From: Sphingobium sp.
Lineage (GTDB): Bacteria > Pseudomonadota > Alphaproteobacteria > Sphingomonadales > Sphingomonadaceae
Direction: 5' to 3'
Assembly: GCA_030148625.1 (NCBI GenBank)
Contig: JASBTC010000274.1
Span: 1 to 8,047, forward strand
DNA: 8,047 nucleotides
Below the pieces are notes generated by a model. The model did not search any database, was not told the DNA's origin, and was given only the letters and a program-made list of their open reading frames with translations. Made by a program: the position numbers and the translations under genes. This document shows positions 1 to 6,745 of the stretch, one piece after another; the stretch's first letter is position 1; every line of letters starts with the position of its first letter.

Positions 1-2
1 CT

Positions 3-115
3 GGTGGTGGAGGGGAAAGAGGATGCAGCCGCCCTGCGGGACTTTCGAGCAAGTGTCTCGTGGGATTCCCACCGGCTTCGAGGAGAATGAGCCATCGGAT
101 GTCCCCTCCACCACC
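3..115. repeat. Long-range inverted repeat, 14-bp perfect arms
   Basis: GGTGGTGGAGGGGA at 3-16 is the exact reverse complement of TCCCCTCCACCACC at 102-115. The arms enclose about 85 bases that contain a smaller hairpin, GTGGG-ATT-CCCAC, at 60-72. No convincing protein gene overlaps the element. It could be the two ends of a short palindromic mobile element, a structured RNA, or two divergent copies of an intergenic repeat. The left end lies almost at the window edge, so the full element may be longer. The arms are seen directly; the role is unknown. Confidence 0.6.
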
Positions 116-120
116 GACGG

Positions 121-175
121 GCGGTCGGCGGTCCCCCTCCCCATGCCTTCGGCATAGGGAGGAGAGGCCGACCGC
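121..175. repeat. Long imperfect intergenic hairpin
   Basis: The outer stem is a perfect 9 bp: GCGGTCGGC at 121-129 pairs with GCCGACCGC at 167-175. After a small asymmetric internal loop, an inner stem of 12 bp with one mismatch follows (136-147 with 151-162), closed by a TTC loop at 148-150. No T-run follows, so it is not a standard intrinsic terminator. From memory it resembles the G/C-rich palindromes (CCCTCCCC...GGGGAGGG type) scattered between genes in sphingomonad genomes, but this was not checked against a database. It starts five bases after the preceding inverted repeat, so the two may form one composite element. Confidence 0.6.
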
Positions 176-365
176 ATCGGCCCAGATCATGTCTCAACAA
201 CGGGACAAGCGGCTCAGCGCCAGGAATTCCCGCCTCGCATTAAACACCCGAAATAAATCCCCCGGCGCCAGTGCGCTTTCGCCGGAACGACAAGATGGTT
301 GGTGTTTCGACTCAGATGGATCAAACCCTGGGGCCGGACATCAAGGAGCGAGTGGCGGGCGTGCG
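176..365 (+). other. Leader region upstream of the helix-turn-helix gene
   Basis: This stretch has no confident gene. It contains a relatively A/T-rich patch around 238-258 that could hold a promoter, but no well-spaced -35/-10 pair stands out. A 27-codon ORF (ATG 295, stop 376-378; first residues MVGVSTQMDQ) begins 8 bases after a weak GGAA and runs across the start codon of the next gene. It could be a translationally coupled leader or chance. AAGGAG at 343-348 is the best Shine-Dalgarno-like stretch but lies 17 bases before ATG 366, longer than ideal. Confidence 0.3.
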
Positions 366-1586
366 ATGGACTCGTTGATCACTGCCGCGGCGCGTGCGCT
401 CGCCGCGGGGGATCCGCTCGGGGCATTGAACCGGGTCGCGCTGCGCGACGACGCCCCGGCGCTCGCACTGCGCGGGATCGCGATGGCGCAGCTCGGCGAG
501 TTCGTCCGCGCCCGGGCATTGCTCCGCAGCGCGGCACGGGCCTTTCGCCCGAAAGAGGCGGTCGCCCGCGCACGCTGCGTCGTCGCCGAGGCCGAGATCG
601 CGCTCGTCTCGCGCGACCTGAGCTGGTCCCCCGGGGCGCTCGATGCGGCACGGGCGACGCTCGAAGCCCATGGCGATCGCATCAATGCGGCGCATGCGCG
701 CATTCTCGAAATCCGGCGCCTGCTGCTGATCGGCCGCCTCGATCAGGCCGGGCATGGGCTGGACGCGCTCGACGCGGCGGCCCTGCCGCCCGCGCTGCGC
801 GCCGCCCATGCGCTTGCCGCCGCCGGCATCGCGATCAGGCGCCTGCAGTCCGCTGCCGCGCATGACGCGCTCGCGCACGCGCGCCATGCCGCGCGGGAAG
901 CGGACATGCCCGCGCTGACGGCGGAGGTGGAAAGCGCGCACCTCGCCCTGAACACCCCGGCGGCACGCCTGATCCTGCGCGGTGAAGAACGCCCTCTCCT
1001 GCTCGACGCGGTCGAGGCGCTGCTGGCATCCGATGCGCTGGTCGTCGACGCATGCCGCCATGTCGTGCGCGGCGCGGGCGTGACGGTCCCGCTCGCGACG
1101 CGGCCGATCCTGTTCGCGCTTGCCCGCGCGCTCGGTGAAGCCTGGCCCGGAGATGTCGCGAGAGACAGTTTGATCGCGCGCGTCTTCCGGGCGAAGCACG
1201 CCGATGAATCGCATCGGGCGCGGCTGCGCGTCGAGATCGGGCGGCTGCGCGCAGCGCTGCGCACGCTGGCCGGCATCAGCGCGACCAAAGCGGGTTTTGC
1301 GCTGGTGCCACGCGGCGCAGCCGAGGTCGCCATATTGGCGCCTCCGGCCGACGCGGCGCACGGATCGGTGCTGGCCTTGCTCGCCGACGGTGAATCCTGG
1401 TCGAGTTCGGCGCTGGCCCTGGCGCTGGCCACCAGCCAGCGCACCGTGCAACGCGCCCTCGACGCGCTTGCGGAAAGCGGCAAGGTCCAGCCTTTCGGCC
1501 ATGGCCGCGCGCGGCGCTGGGTGGCGGCGCCCGTGCCGGGATTCACGACAAGCTTGTTACTCCCGGGGCCGCTGCCCAGCGATTAG
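366..1586 (+). CDS. Helix-turn-helix regulator-like protein with helical repeats and two winged-helix modules
   Basis: A 406-residue predicted cytoplasmic protein. Residues about 1-200 are Ala/Leu/Arg-rich amphipathic helices of TPR-like character (for example the stretch beginning ALALRGIAMAQLGEF near residue 33). Residues about 243-315 resemble an OmpR/SARP-type winged helix: LFALARALGEAWPGD, then RLRVEIGRLRAALRTL near 286, ending AGFALVP. Residues about 330-387 look like a second winged helix, with ATSQRTVQRALDALAESG as recognition helix and a wing ending GRARRWVA. No signal peptide or membrane segment is visible. ATG 366 was chosen because similarity-like, well-ordered sequence begins there; the frame is open back to 60, but that upstream part is low-complexity and overlaps the hairpins. 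It precedes the propeller gene by 30 bases and is probably co-transcribed with it. The role as a DNA-binding regulator is inferred from fold motifs; target and ligand are unknown. Confidence 0.75.
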   Translation: MDSLITAAARALAAGDPLGALNRVALRDDAPALALRGIAMAQLGEFVRARALLRSAARAFRPKEAVARARCVVAEAEIALVSRDLSWSPGALDAARATLEAHGDRINAAHARILEIRRLLLIGRLDQAGHGLDALDAAALPPALRAAHALAAAGIAIRRLQSAAAHDALAHARHAAREADMPALTAEVESAHLALNTPAARLILRGEERPLLLDAVEALLASDALVVDACRHVVRGAGVTVPLATRPILFALARALGEAWPGDVARDSLIARVFRAKHADESHRARLRVEIGRLRAALRTLAGISATKAGFALVPRGAAEVAILAPPADAAHGSVLALLADGESWSSSALALALATSQRTVQRALDALAESGKVQPFGHGRARRWVAAPVPGFTTSLLLPGPLPSD

Positions 1587-1603
1587 AATGGCCTCGCGCC
1601 ATT
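1587..1603 (+). other. Small hairpin just upstream of the propeller gene's ribosome binding site
   Basis: AATGGC (1587-1592) and GCCATT (1598-1603) can pair around a CTCGC loop. The hairpin starts right after the upstream stop codon and ends next to the TAAGGA site. It could modulate translation or mRNA stability between the two genes. Six base pairs is short enough to be chance. Confidence 0.3.
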
Positions 1604-1616
1604 TAAGGATGAAACC

Positions 1617-2267
1617 ATGAAACGATCCGCTGCCGACATCATCCGTGAATATGGCCCCTTCCCGGGCGTCGATCAGGTCCACGGAGTCACGTTCGACGGC
1701 CGGCAGGTCTGGTATGCCGCGGGCGGCACGCTGAATGCCCTCGATCCCGCGACCGGTGAGACGACGCGCAGGATCGACGTCGCCGCGCATGCCGGCACCG
1801 CCTTTGACGGCGAGCATCTGTTCCAGATCGCAGAGGATCGGATCCAGAAGGTCGATCCGAAGACCGGCAACGTGCTCGCCACCATCCCGGCGCCCGGCAA
1901 GGGCGGCGATTCGGGGCTGACCTGGGCGGAAGGCACGCTGTGGGTCGGTCAGTATCGGGATCGCAAGATCCACCAGATCGACCCCGAAACCGGCGAGATT
2001 CTCAAGACCATCGAATCGAAGCGCGTCGTCACCGGCGTGACCTGGGTCGATGGCGAGCTTTGGCACGGCACCTGGGAGGGCGATGAAAGCGACGTGCGGC
2101 GGATCGATCCCCAGACGGGCGCGGTGATCGAAAGCCTCGAAATGCCGGCGGGGACCGGCGTATCCGGCCTCGAATCCGATGGCGGCGATCGCTTCTTCTG
2201 CGGCGGCGGCCCGAGCGGGAAAGTGAGGGTCGTGCGCCGTCCCCGGCCGGATTCTGCGATCGGATAA
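1617..2267 (+). CDS. Cytoplasmic five-bladed beta-propeller (glutamine cyclotransferase/Vgb-like)
   Basis: A 216-residue protein built from about five repeats of roughly 40 residues. Four carry a clear (L/V/I)DPxTG turn: LDPATG at 42, VDPKTG at 79, IDPETG at 121 and IDPQTG at 163. Each is preceded by a G(V/T/L)(T/A)(F/W) strand such as HGVTFDG, GTAFDG, GLTWAEG and GVTWVDG. This is the pattern of small propellers annotated as glutaminyl-peptide cyclotransferase-like, YncE-like or Vgb-like. Unlike secreted bacterial glutaminyl cyclases it has no signal peptide and is shorter, so enzymatic activity should not be assumed. TAAGGA at 1604-1609 sits 7 bases before ATG 1617 and fixes the start. It lies 30 bases after the helix-turn-helix gene, implying a two-gene operon. 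The stop is only 9 bases from the end of the converging tetR gene. Confidence 0.8.
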   Translation: MKRSAADIIREYGPFPGVDQVHGVTFDGRQVWYAAGGTLNALDPATGETTRRIDVAAHAGTAFDGEHLFQIAEDRIQKVDPKTGNVLATIPAPGKGGDSGLTWAEGTLWVGQYRDRKIHQIDPETGEILKTIESKRVVTGVTWVDGELWHGTWEGDESDVRRIDPQTGAVIESLEMPAGTGVSGLESDGGDRFFCGGGPSGKVRVVRRPRPDSAIG

Positions 2268-2276
2268 CCGACGCTG

Positions 2277-2897
2277 CTACCGTCTATCGAGCTTTTCCGC
2301 GGCATATCGCGCACGCAGCACCGCAATCGCCTGATCGACCAGCAGCGCGATATCCGATGCGGCCAGCGCGCGCCGACGGATGGCGACGTGATAAATGATG
2401 TTGCCGACCAGCGTATCGAACGCGAAGTCCAGCGCCTCGGTATCTGCGCCCGGCACCAGGCGGCGGAACTCGCGATAATAATATTCCTGTTCGCCGGCCT
2501 TGTGCCGCAGCGTCGCGCGATCGAGCTCGGGCAGGCGCGCCGCGCTTTCGGTGATGCTCAATATCGCCCGCCCGCGACTGCCCGACATATATTCGGCGCA
2601 GGCCGAGGCATGGGCCATCAGGATGTCGCGCGGCAGTTCGCCAGACGCGATCTCCGGCTCCACCGCGCGCGAGGTTTCGAACAGGATCGTCTCGACCAGT
2701 TCGAGCTTCGACGCGAAACGCCGGTAAAGCGTCGCGCGGCTGCATCCGGTCATCTCCGCGACCGCCTCGAAGGTCAGCCCCTCATAACCCTTGTCGGCCA
2801 GAACCTCCCACGCGGCATCGCGGATCGCCGCGTCCTTTTCCAGGTCGCGCGGACGGCCGCGCCCCCGCGCCGGCTGTTCCAACATTGCCTGCTCCAT
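2277..2897 (-). CDS. TetR/AcrR-family transcriptional regulator
   Basis: A 206-residue protein with a typical TetR N-terminal DNA-binding domain at about 20-66. The sequence KDAAIRDAAWEVLADKGYEG leads into the helix-turn-helix, with TFEAVAEMTGCSRATLYRRF at 43-61 and the conserved ATLYRRFASK end. Residues about 78-200 form the helical ligand-binding and dimerisation domain; its ligand cannot be told from sequence. The N-terminus has a basic RGRGRPRD arm, usual for the family. GGAGGGG (plus-strand 2906-2912) lies 8 bases from ATG 2897 and supports this start; an out-of-frame ATG at 2905 is too close to that site. It is divergent from the TonB-dependent receptor gene across about 105 bp, the usual arrangement when a TetR protein controls itself and its neighbour. 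It converges on the propeller gene with a 9-base gap and no obvious terminator. Confidence 0.93.
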   Translation of the reverse strand: MEQAMLEQPARGRGRPRDLEKDAAIRDAAWEVLADKGYEGLTFEAVAEMTGCSRATLYRRFASKLELVETILFETSRAVEPEIASGELPRDILMAHASACAEYMSGSRGRAILSITESAARLPELDRATLRHKAGEQEYYYREFRRLVPGADTEALDFAFDTLVGNIIYHVAIRRRALAASDIALLVDQAIAVLRARYAAEKLDRR

Positions 2898-2926
2898 TCG
2901 AACATCCCCTCCGGCGCGATCCCGCC

Positions 2927-2944
2927 ATCACATAAATCTGTCAC
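2927..2944 (+). promoter_or_regulatory. Candidate Pho box (PhoB-binding site)
   Basis: ATCACATAAATCTGTCAC matches the classical enterobacterial Pho box CTGTCATAAATCTGTCAC (W positions taken as A/A/T) at 15 of 18 positions. The last 14 are all identical and the downstream half-site CTGTCAC is perfect. It points toward the TonB-dependent receptor gene and ends 58 bases before ATG 3003. PhoB sites usually replace the -35 element with the -10 about 10 bases further on. Here that region (AGAATATCGATACG, 2945-2958) gives only a weak -10, such as GATACG. A TCTGT-C-ACAGA palindrome at 2937-2947 overlaps the downstream half and could instead be a TetR operator. Chance occurrence of such an A/T-rich match is unlikely in this G/C-rich DNA. 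Confidence 0.6.
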
Positions 2945-3002
2945 AGAATATCGATACGCGTCCGCCTCGTAAATAGTCTTTCCCTTTCGGAGCGTGGTCG
3001 CG

Positions 3003-5342
3003 ATGTACAAAATCCTCCTTTTTTCGAGCCTGTTCGCGCTTGGCACCGCCAATGCGTGGGCCAGTGATTCGGCGCCCGCCGACAGTACCGCGCCGGTGGC
3101 GGACGCGGCGGCGGATACGGGCGACAGCGGCGGCGACATCGTCGTCACCGCGCAGAAGCGCGAACAGCGCATCACCGATGTGCCGATGGCGATCAGCGCC
3201 TATGGCGCGGACTTCCTCGAACAGATCGGCGGCAGCGAGCTTTCCAGGGTCTCGGCGATCACGCCGGGTTTCGTGATCCAGCTCCAGGACAAGTTCGCGC
3301 CCGGCTTCTCGATCCGCGGCATCACCTCGAACGATTTCACGCCGCAGAGCGAGCAGCGCGTCGCCGTCTTCCAGGACGGCGTCGCCGTCACCCAGGCGAC
3401 CGCCGCCTATGGCGAGATGTTCGACGTCGACCGGGTCGAGGTCGAGAAAGGCCCCCAATCGACGCTGCACGGCCGCTCGGCGCTCAACGGCGGCGTCTCG
3501 ATCTTCCAGAAGCGGCCGACCGACAGCTTCGGGATCGAGATCAAGGGCGGGCTCGGCAATTACGATTATGCCCATCTCCAGGGTGTCGCCAATGTGCCGG
3601 TCAGCGACACGCTGGCGATCCGTTTCGGCGCGCTCACGCGCAAGCGCGACGGCTTCGTCAAGGACAGCGACGGTTCGGGCAGCTACAATGCGCTCGACGC
3701 CCAGGCCTATCGCTTCGCCGCCCGCTGGGAACCGGGCGACAGCTTCAAGTTCAACCTGATCGCGACCTATGACGTCGACGACACCAAGGGCGGCGTCCCC
3801 TTCAAGTCGCGCACCTTCCTGCCGCTCGACCAGGTCACGGGCGCGGTGGTCGGCGACCTCCGCTTCTGGACGCCCACACACCTGGGCAGCTTCGGCGATA
3901 TCCCGTCGGCCTATTTCCACCGCGAGATACTCGGGCTGAGCGGCACGGCGGACATCACGCTGAACGACCGGTTCAGCCTGACCTCGATCACCGGCTATCG
4001 CTGGTTCGACGCCTGCCAGAGCGGCGACAATGACGGCACGCCGACCAACATCATCGCCTATGAGCAATGCAATTTCGGCGACCAATATTCGGAGGAGCTG
4101 CGCCTCAACTTCAAGGATGTCGGGCCGCTGGAGGGCTTTGTCGGCGCGAGCGCGTTCAAGGCCAAGAACGGCATGAATTTCGATCTCGGCTATGACGAGC
4201 GCGCGATGGCGCTGCTGCTCGGCGGCGTGCTGCAGGGCTTCGCGCCCAAGGGCCTGACCAACGCGCAGATCAACGGTATCCTCGGCGCGGGTGCTGCGGC
4301 GCTCAAGCCCTTCCATCTCGACCGCCAGCTCACCCGCGCCGACGTCACCACCTATGATGTCTTCGCCGACGTCACGCTGCACGCGACCGACCGGCTGGAC
4401 ATCTTCGCGGGCGGCCGCGCGACCTGGGACAAGAAGCAGGTCTCGTTGCAGGGGCTGACACCCAACGGCGTCTCGACGCTCACCAAGGGCGGATTGCTGC
4501 TGGCGCCGACGCCCGGCGGCGCGGTGCTCGAAGGCACCAACAGCTCGACCACGCTCACCGGCCGCGCGGGCGTGCGCTATGCCGTCTCGCCCAACGTCAA
4601 TCTCTACGCGGTCTATGGCGTCGGCAAGCGGCCCGAAGTGCTTCAGGTCAACGCCAACAAGCCCGCCGAGATCATCCCGACCGAAAAGCTCGCCTCGGTC
4701 GAGGGCGGCGTGAAATTCCGCCTGATGGGCGGCCGCCTCGTTGGCGATGCATCCGTGTTCCACTATGATTACGACAATTTCCAGACGCTCGGCTTCGTGA
4801 ACGGTGTGCTGGCGACGATCAATGCCGGCAAGGCGAACGCCACCGGCTTCGAGACCCAGCTCAACTGGACGATCGTGCCCGGCGTCTCGATCTTCGGCAG
4901 CTATGGCTACAACAAGGCGCGTTTCCGTTCGGGCGCCTATGCCGGCAACCGCTTCCGCAACAGCCCCGATCACAAATTCGCGATCGGCGGCAATGTCGAT
5001 CTGCCGCTCGCCGACGGCATCGTCAGCTTCGCGCCGGTCTATAGCTGGCAGTCGAAGATGTTCTTCTTCGACGACAATGACCGGCTCGACCTTCAACAGC
5101 GCGTTCCGGCCGCCTATTCGGACAAGGTCGTCGACGAGTATCAGAACGGCTTCGGCCTGCTGAGTGCGCGGCTGTCGTTCACGCCCAAGGGCGAGCGCTG
5201 GTCGTTCGCGGTGATCGGCGACAATCTGGCCGACAAGAAGTTCATCGTCGATGCCGGCAATACCGGCGACTATTTCGGCATTCCCACCTTCATCGCCGGC
5301 ACCCGCCGCACGCTGCGCGCCGAATTCGGCATCAAATTCTGA
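3003..5342 (+). CDS. TonB-dependent outer-membrane receptor
   Basis: A 779-residue outer-membrane transporter of the size usual for the family. Residues 1-20 (MYKILLFSSLFALGTANAWA) form a signal peptide with likely cleavage after AWA. The TonB box follows as GDIVVTAQKR at 44-53. The plug domain spans about 57-170 and includes FSIRGI near 102, FQDGVAV near 123 and DVDRVEVEKGPQSTLHGRSA at 141-160, the standard plug signature. The rest is the 22-strand barrel, ending in a strand closing on Phe (RAEFGIKF). Two cysteines (Cys338, Cys356) lie close together in a predicted loop and could form a disulfide. CGGAG at 2988-2992 is 10 bases before ATG 3003; an in-frame GTG at 2994 is too near it to be preferred. 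The phosphoesterase gene follows after 23 bases. Its substrate is unknown; the Pho box and neighbour suggest a phosphorus compound rather than a siderophore (inference). Confidence 0.93.
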   Translation: MYKILLFSSLFALGTANAWASDSAPADSTAPVADAAADTGDSGGDIVVTAQKREQRITDVPMAISAYGADFLEQIGGSELSRVSAITPGFVIQLQDKFAPGFSIRGITSNDFTPQSEQRVAVFQDGVAVTQATAAYGEMFDVDRVEVEKGPQSTLHGRSALNGGVSIFQKRPTDSFGIEIKGGLGNYDYAHLQGVANVPVSDTLAIRFGALTRKRDGFVKDSDGSGSYNALDAQAYRFAARWEPGDSFKFNLIATYDVDDTKGGVPFKSRTFLPLDQVTGAVVGDLRFWTPTHLGSFGDIPSAYFHREILGLSGTADITLNDRFSLTSITGYRWFDACQSGDNDGTPTNIIAYEQCNFGDQYSEELRLNFKDVGPLEGFVGASAFKAKNGMNFDLGYDERAMALLLGGVLQGFAPKGLTNAQINGILGAGAAALKPFHLDRQLTRADVTTYDVFADVTLHATDRLDIFAGGRATWDKKQVSLQGLTPNGVSTLTKGGLLLAPTPGGAVLEGTNSSTTLTGRAGVRYAVSPNVNLYAVYGVGKRPEVLQVNANKPAEIIPTEKLASVEGGVKFRLMGGRLVGDASVFHYDYDNFQTLGFVNGVLATINAGKANATGFETQLNWTIVPGVSIFGSYGYNKARFRSGAYAGNRFRNSPDHKFAIGGNVDLPLADGIVSFAPVYSWQSKMFFFDDNDRLDLQQRVPAAYSDKVVDEYQNGFGLLSARLSFTPKGERWSFAVIGDNLADKKFIVDAGNTGDYFGIPTFIAGTRRTLRAEFGIKF

Positions 5343-5365
5343 TCCCGCTACTCAGGAGACACGCC

Positions 5366-6664
5366 ATGACATGGTTCATTCCGCTTGCGCGTCGCGCAGC
5401 CCTCACCTCGCTGCTCGCGCTCGCCATCGCCGTGCCCGCCATCGCGCGCGACGACAGCTTCACCATCGCAGTGCTGCCCGACACGCAGAATTACACCGAT
5501 TACACCCACCAGACCGCCGAGGGCTTCCCCTTCGACGCGAGCGCGATGTTCCTCGAACAGATGCAATATGTCGCTGACAATCTCGAAAGCCGGGGCGGCG
5601 ATATCGCCTTCGTCACTTCGCTCGGCGACGTGTGGCAGCACCAGACACTCCGGATCGATCCCGATCATGAAGCGCGCGGTTTCAAGGTCGCGCCCAATCC
5701 CATCCTCGACGCGCATTTCGCGCCGACGCCCAAGGTCCACAGCGTCGAGATGCCGACCGCGAAAAAGGGGTTCGAGAAACTGATGGGCAAGGTGCCCTTC
5801 TCCGTCGTGCCCGGCAATCACGACTATGACGCGATGTGGACCGATTCCAAATTCCCGCCCGCCGCGAAGTTCGACCCCAGAGACCTCTCCACATTGGGCA
5901 TGCTCCACCCCGGTGGTTTGACCAATTTCAGGTCGGTGTTCGGCAGCGACACGCCGTTTTTCAAGGACAAGCCCTGGTATGTCGGTGCGCATGACGGCGG
6001 CGCGGACAGCGCCCAGATCTTCACCGCCGGCGGCTATCGCTTCCTGCATATCGGCCTGCAATTCGACGCGCCCGACGCATCGCTCGAATGGGCCGCGTCG
6101 ATCATCAAACGCTATCCCGGCCTGCCGACGATCATCTCGACGCACGATTATATGGACAAGGAAGGCCGCCGCATCCCCAATCCGATGATCGACGGCCATG
6201 CCGCCGACCCCAGGGACAATAATCCCGAGATGGTCTGGCAGAAGCTGGTGAGCCAGCACGACCAGATCTTCCTGCTGCTGTGCGGCCACGAACATGGCCA
6301 GGCGCTGCGCACCGACGCCAACCGCTTCGGCAACAGCGTGCATCAGGTGCTCGCCGATTATCAGGACCGCGGCCAGACCGCGATCGCAGCCGGCGTCAAA
6401 TCCGACTATCCCGTCGGGATCGGCGACGGCTGGATGCGGCTGATGACCTTCGACATGGCCGCCGCCGTGCCGACGATCAAGGTCCGCACCTATTCGACGC
6501 ACTACAAGTCACTGAGCGTCGACACGCCCGATTATGCCAAATGGTACAAGACCCAGGAGAAACCGAAGCTGAGCGACGAGGCCTTCCACGCCGAGGATGA
6601 TTTCACGATCTCGCTCGCCGATTTCCGCAAGCGTTTCGACAAGACCGCCAAGGTCGCGAAATAG
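5366..6664 (+). CDS. Exported calcineurin-like metallophosphoesterase
   Basis: A 432-residue protein with a signal peptide (RRAALTSLLALAIAVPAIA, likely cleavage after Ala27), so it should act in the periplasm or beyond. The five metallophosphoesterase motifs appear in order: LPDTQ (Asp39, Gln41), GDVW (Asp88), GNHD (Asn151, His152), STHD (His260) and GHEH (His308, His310). These residues normally hold two divalent metals and hydrolyse phosphomono- or diesters. Motif I has D-x-Q rather than the usual D-x-H, as in a known subset of the fold. An insertion of about 60 residues separates GDVW from GNHD and may shape substrate choice; the region after about 380 is an uncharacterised tail. AGGAG at 5354-5358 lies 7 bases before ATG 5366. 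The 23-base gap to the receptor gene argues for one transcript. The natural substrate cannot be read from sequence. Confidence 0.9.
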   Translation: MTWFIPLARRAALTSLLALAIAVPAIARDDSFTIAVLPDTQNYTDYTHQTAEGFPFDASAMFLEQMQYVADNLESRGGDIAFVTSLGDVWQHQTLRIDPDHEARGFKVAPNPILDAHFAPTPKVHSVEMPTAKKGFEKLMGKVPFSVVPGNHDYDAMWTDSKFPPAAKFDPRDLSTLGMLHPGGLTNFRSVFGSDTPFFKDKPWYVGAHDGGADSAQIFTAGGYRFLHIGLQFDAPDASLEWAASIIKRYPGLPTIISTHDYMDKEGRRIPNPMIDGHAADPRDNNPEMVWQKLVSQHDQIFLLLCGHEHGQALRTDANRFGNSVHQVLADYQDRGQTAIAAGVKSDYPVGIGDGWMRLMTFDMAAAVPTIKVRTYSTHYKSLSVDTPDYAKWYKTQEKPKLSDEAFHAEDDFTISLADFRKRFDKTAKVAK

Positions 6665-6671
6665 AGGCTCG

Positions 6672-6708
6672 GCGCCGGTTCCGGGCGATGATCGCCCGGG
6701 GCCGGCGC
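6672..6708 (+). terminator. Long G/C hairpin at the end of the receptor-phosphoesterase operon
   Basis: Seven bases after the phosphoesterase stop codon, 6672-6689 pairs with 6691-6708: GCGCCGG/CCGGCGC, two G-U pairs (TT 6679-6680 with GG 6700-6701), then CCGGGCGAT/ATCGCCCGG around a tiny loop. The stem is about 18 bp. No T-tract follows on either strand, so it is not a canonical intrinsic terminator. It may still end or protect transcripts from both converging genes, since the minus-strand tetR gene ends at 6746. Confidence 0.5.
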
Positions 6709-6745
6709 GATCCCGAACGATCCGCCCCGAACCGCCGGCCCCGGA

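Noticed and set aside
60..365. N-terminal extension of the helix-turn-helix protein back to position 60
   Set aside because: The extra 102 residues are Pro/Arg/Ser-rich without structure and overlap the inverted repeats; ATG 366 gives a well-ordered N-terminus.
321..1502. Long minus-strand frame opposite the helix-turn-helix gene
   Set aside because: Arg/Gln-rich low-information translation without domain motifs, explained by codon bias of the forward gene.
2260..2271. Terminator between the propeller and first tetR genes (TCGG-ATAA-CCGA)
   Set aside because: Only 4 bp of stem, containing the stop codon in the loop and with no T-run.
2928..5096. Very long open frame (about 720 codons) on the minus strand opposite the TonB-dependent receptor gene
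   Set aside because: Antisense shadow produced by G/C-rich codon use. It has an Arg/Glu/Ala/Val-rich composition, no recognisable domain, and lies entirely opposite a gene with clear family motifs.
5348..6502. Long minus-strand frame opposite the phosphoesterase gene
   Set aside because: Fully opposite a gene whose five catalytic motifs are intact; the reverse translation has no family motif.
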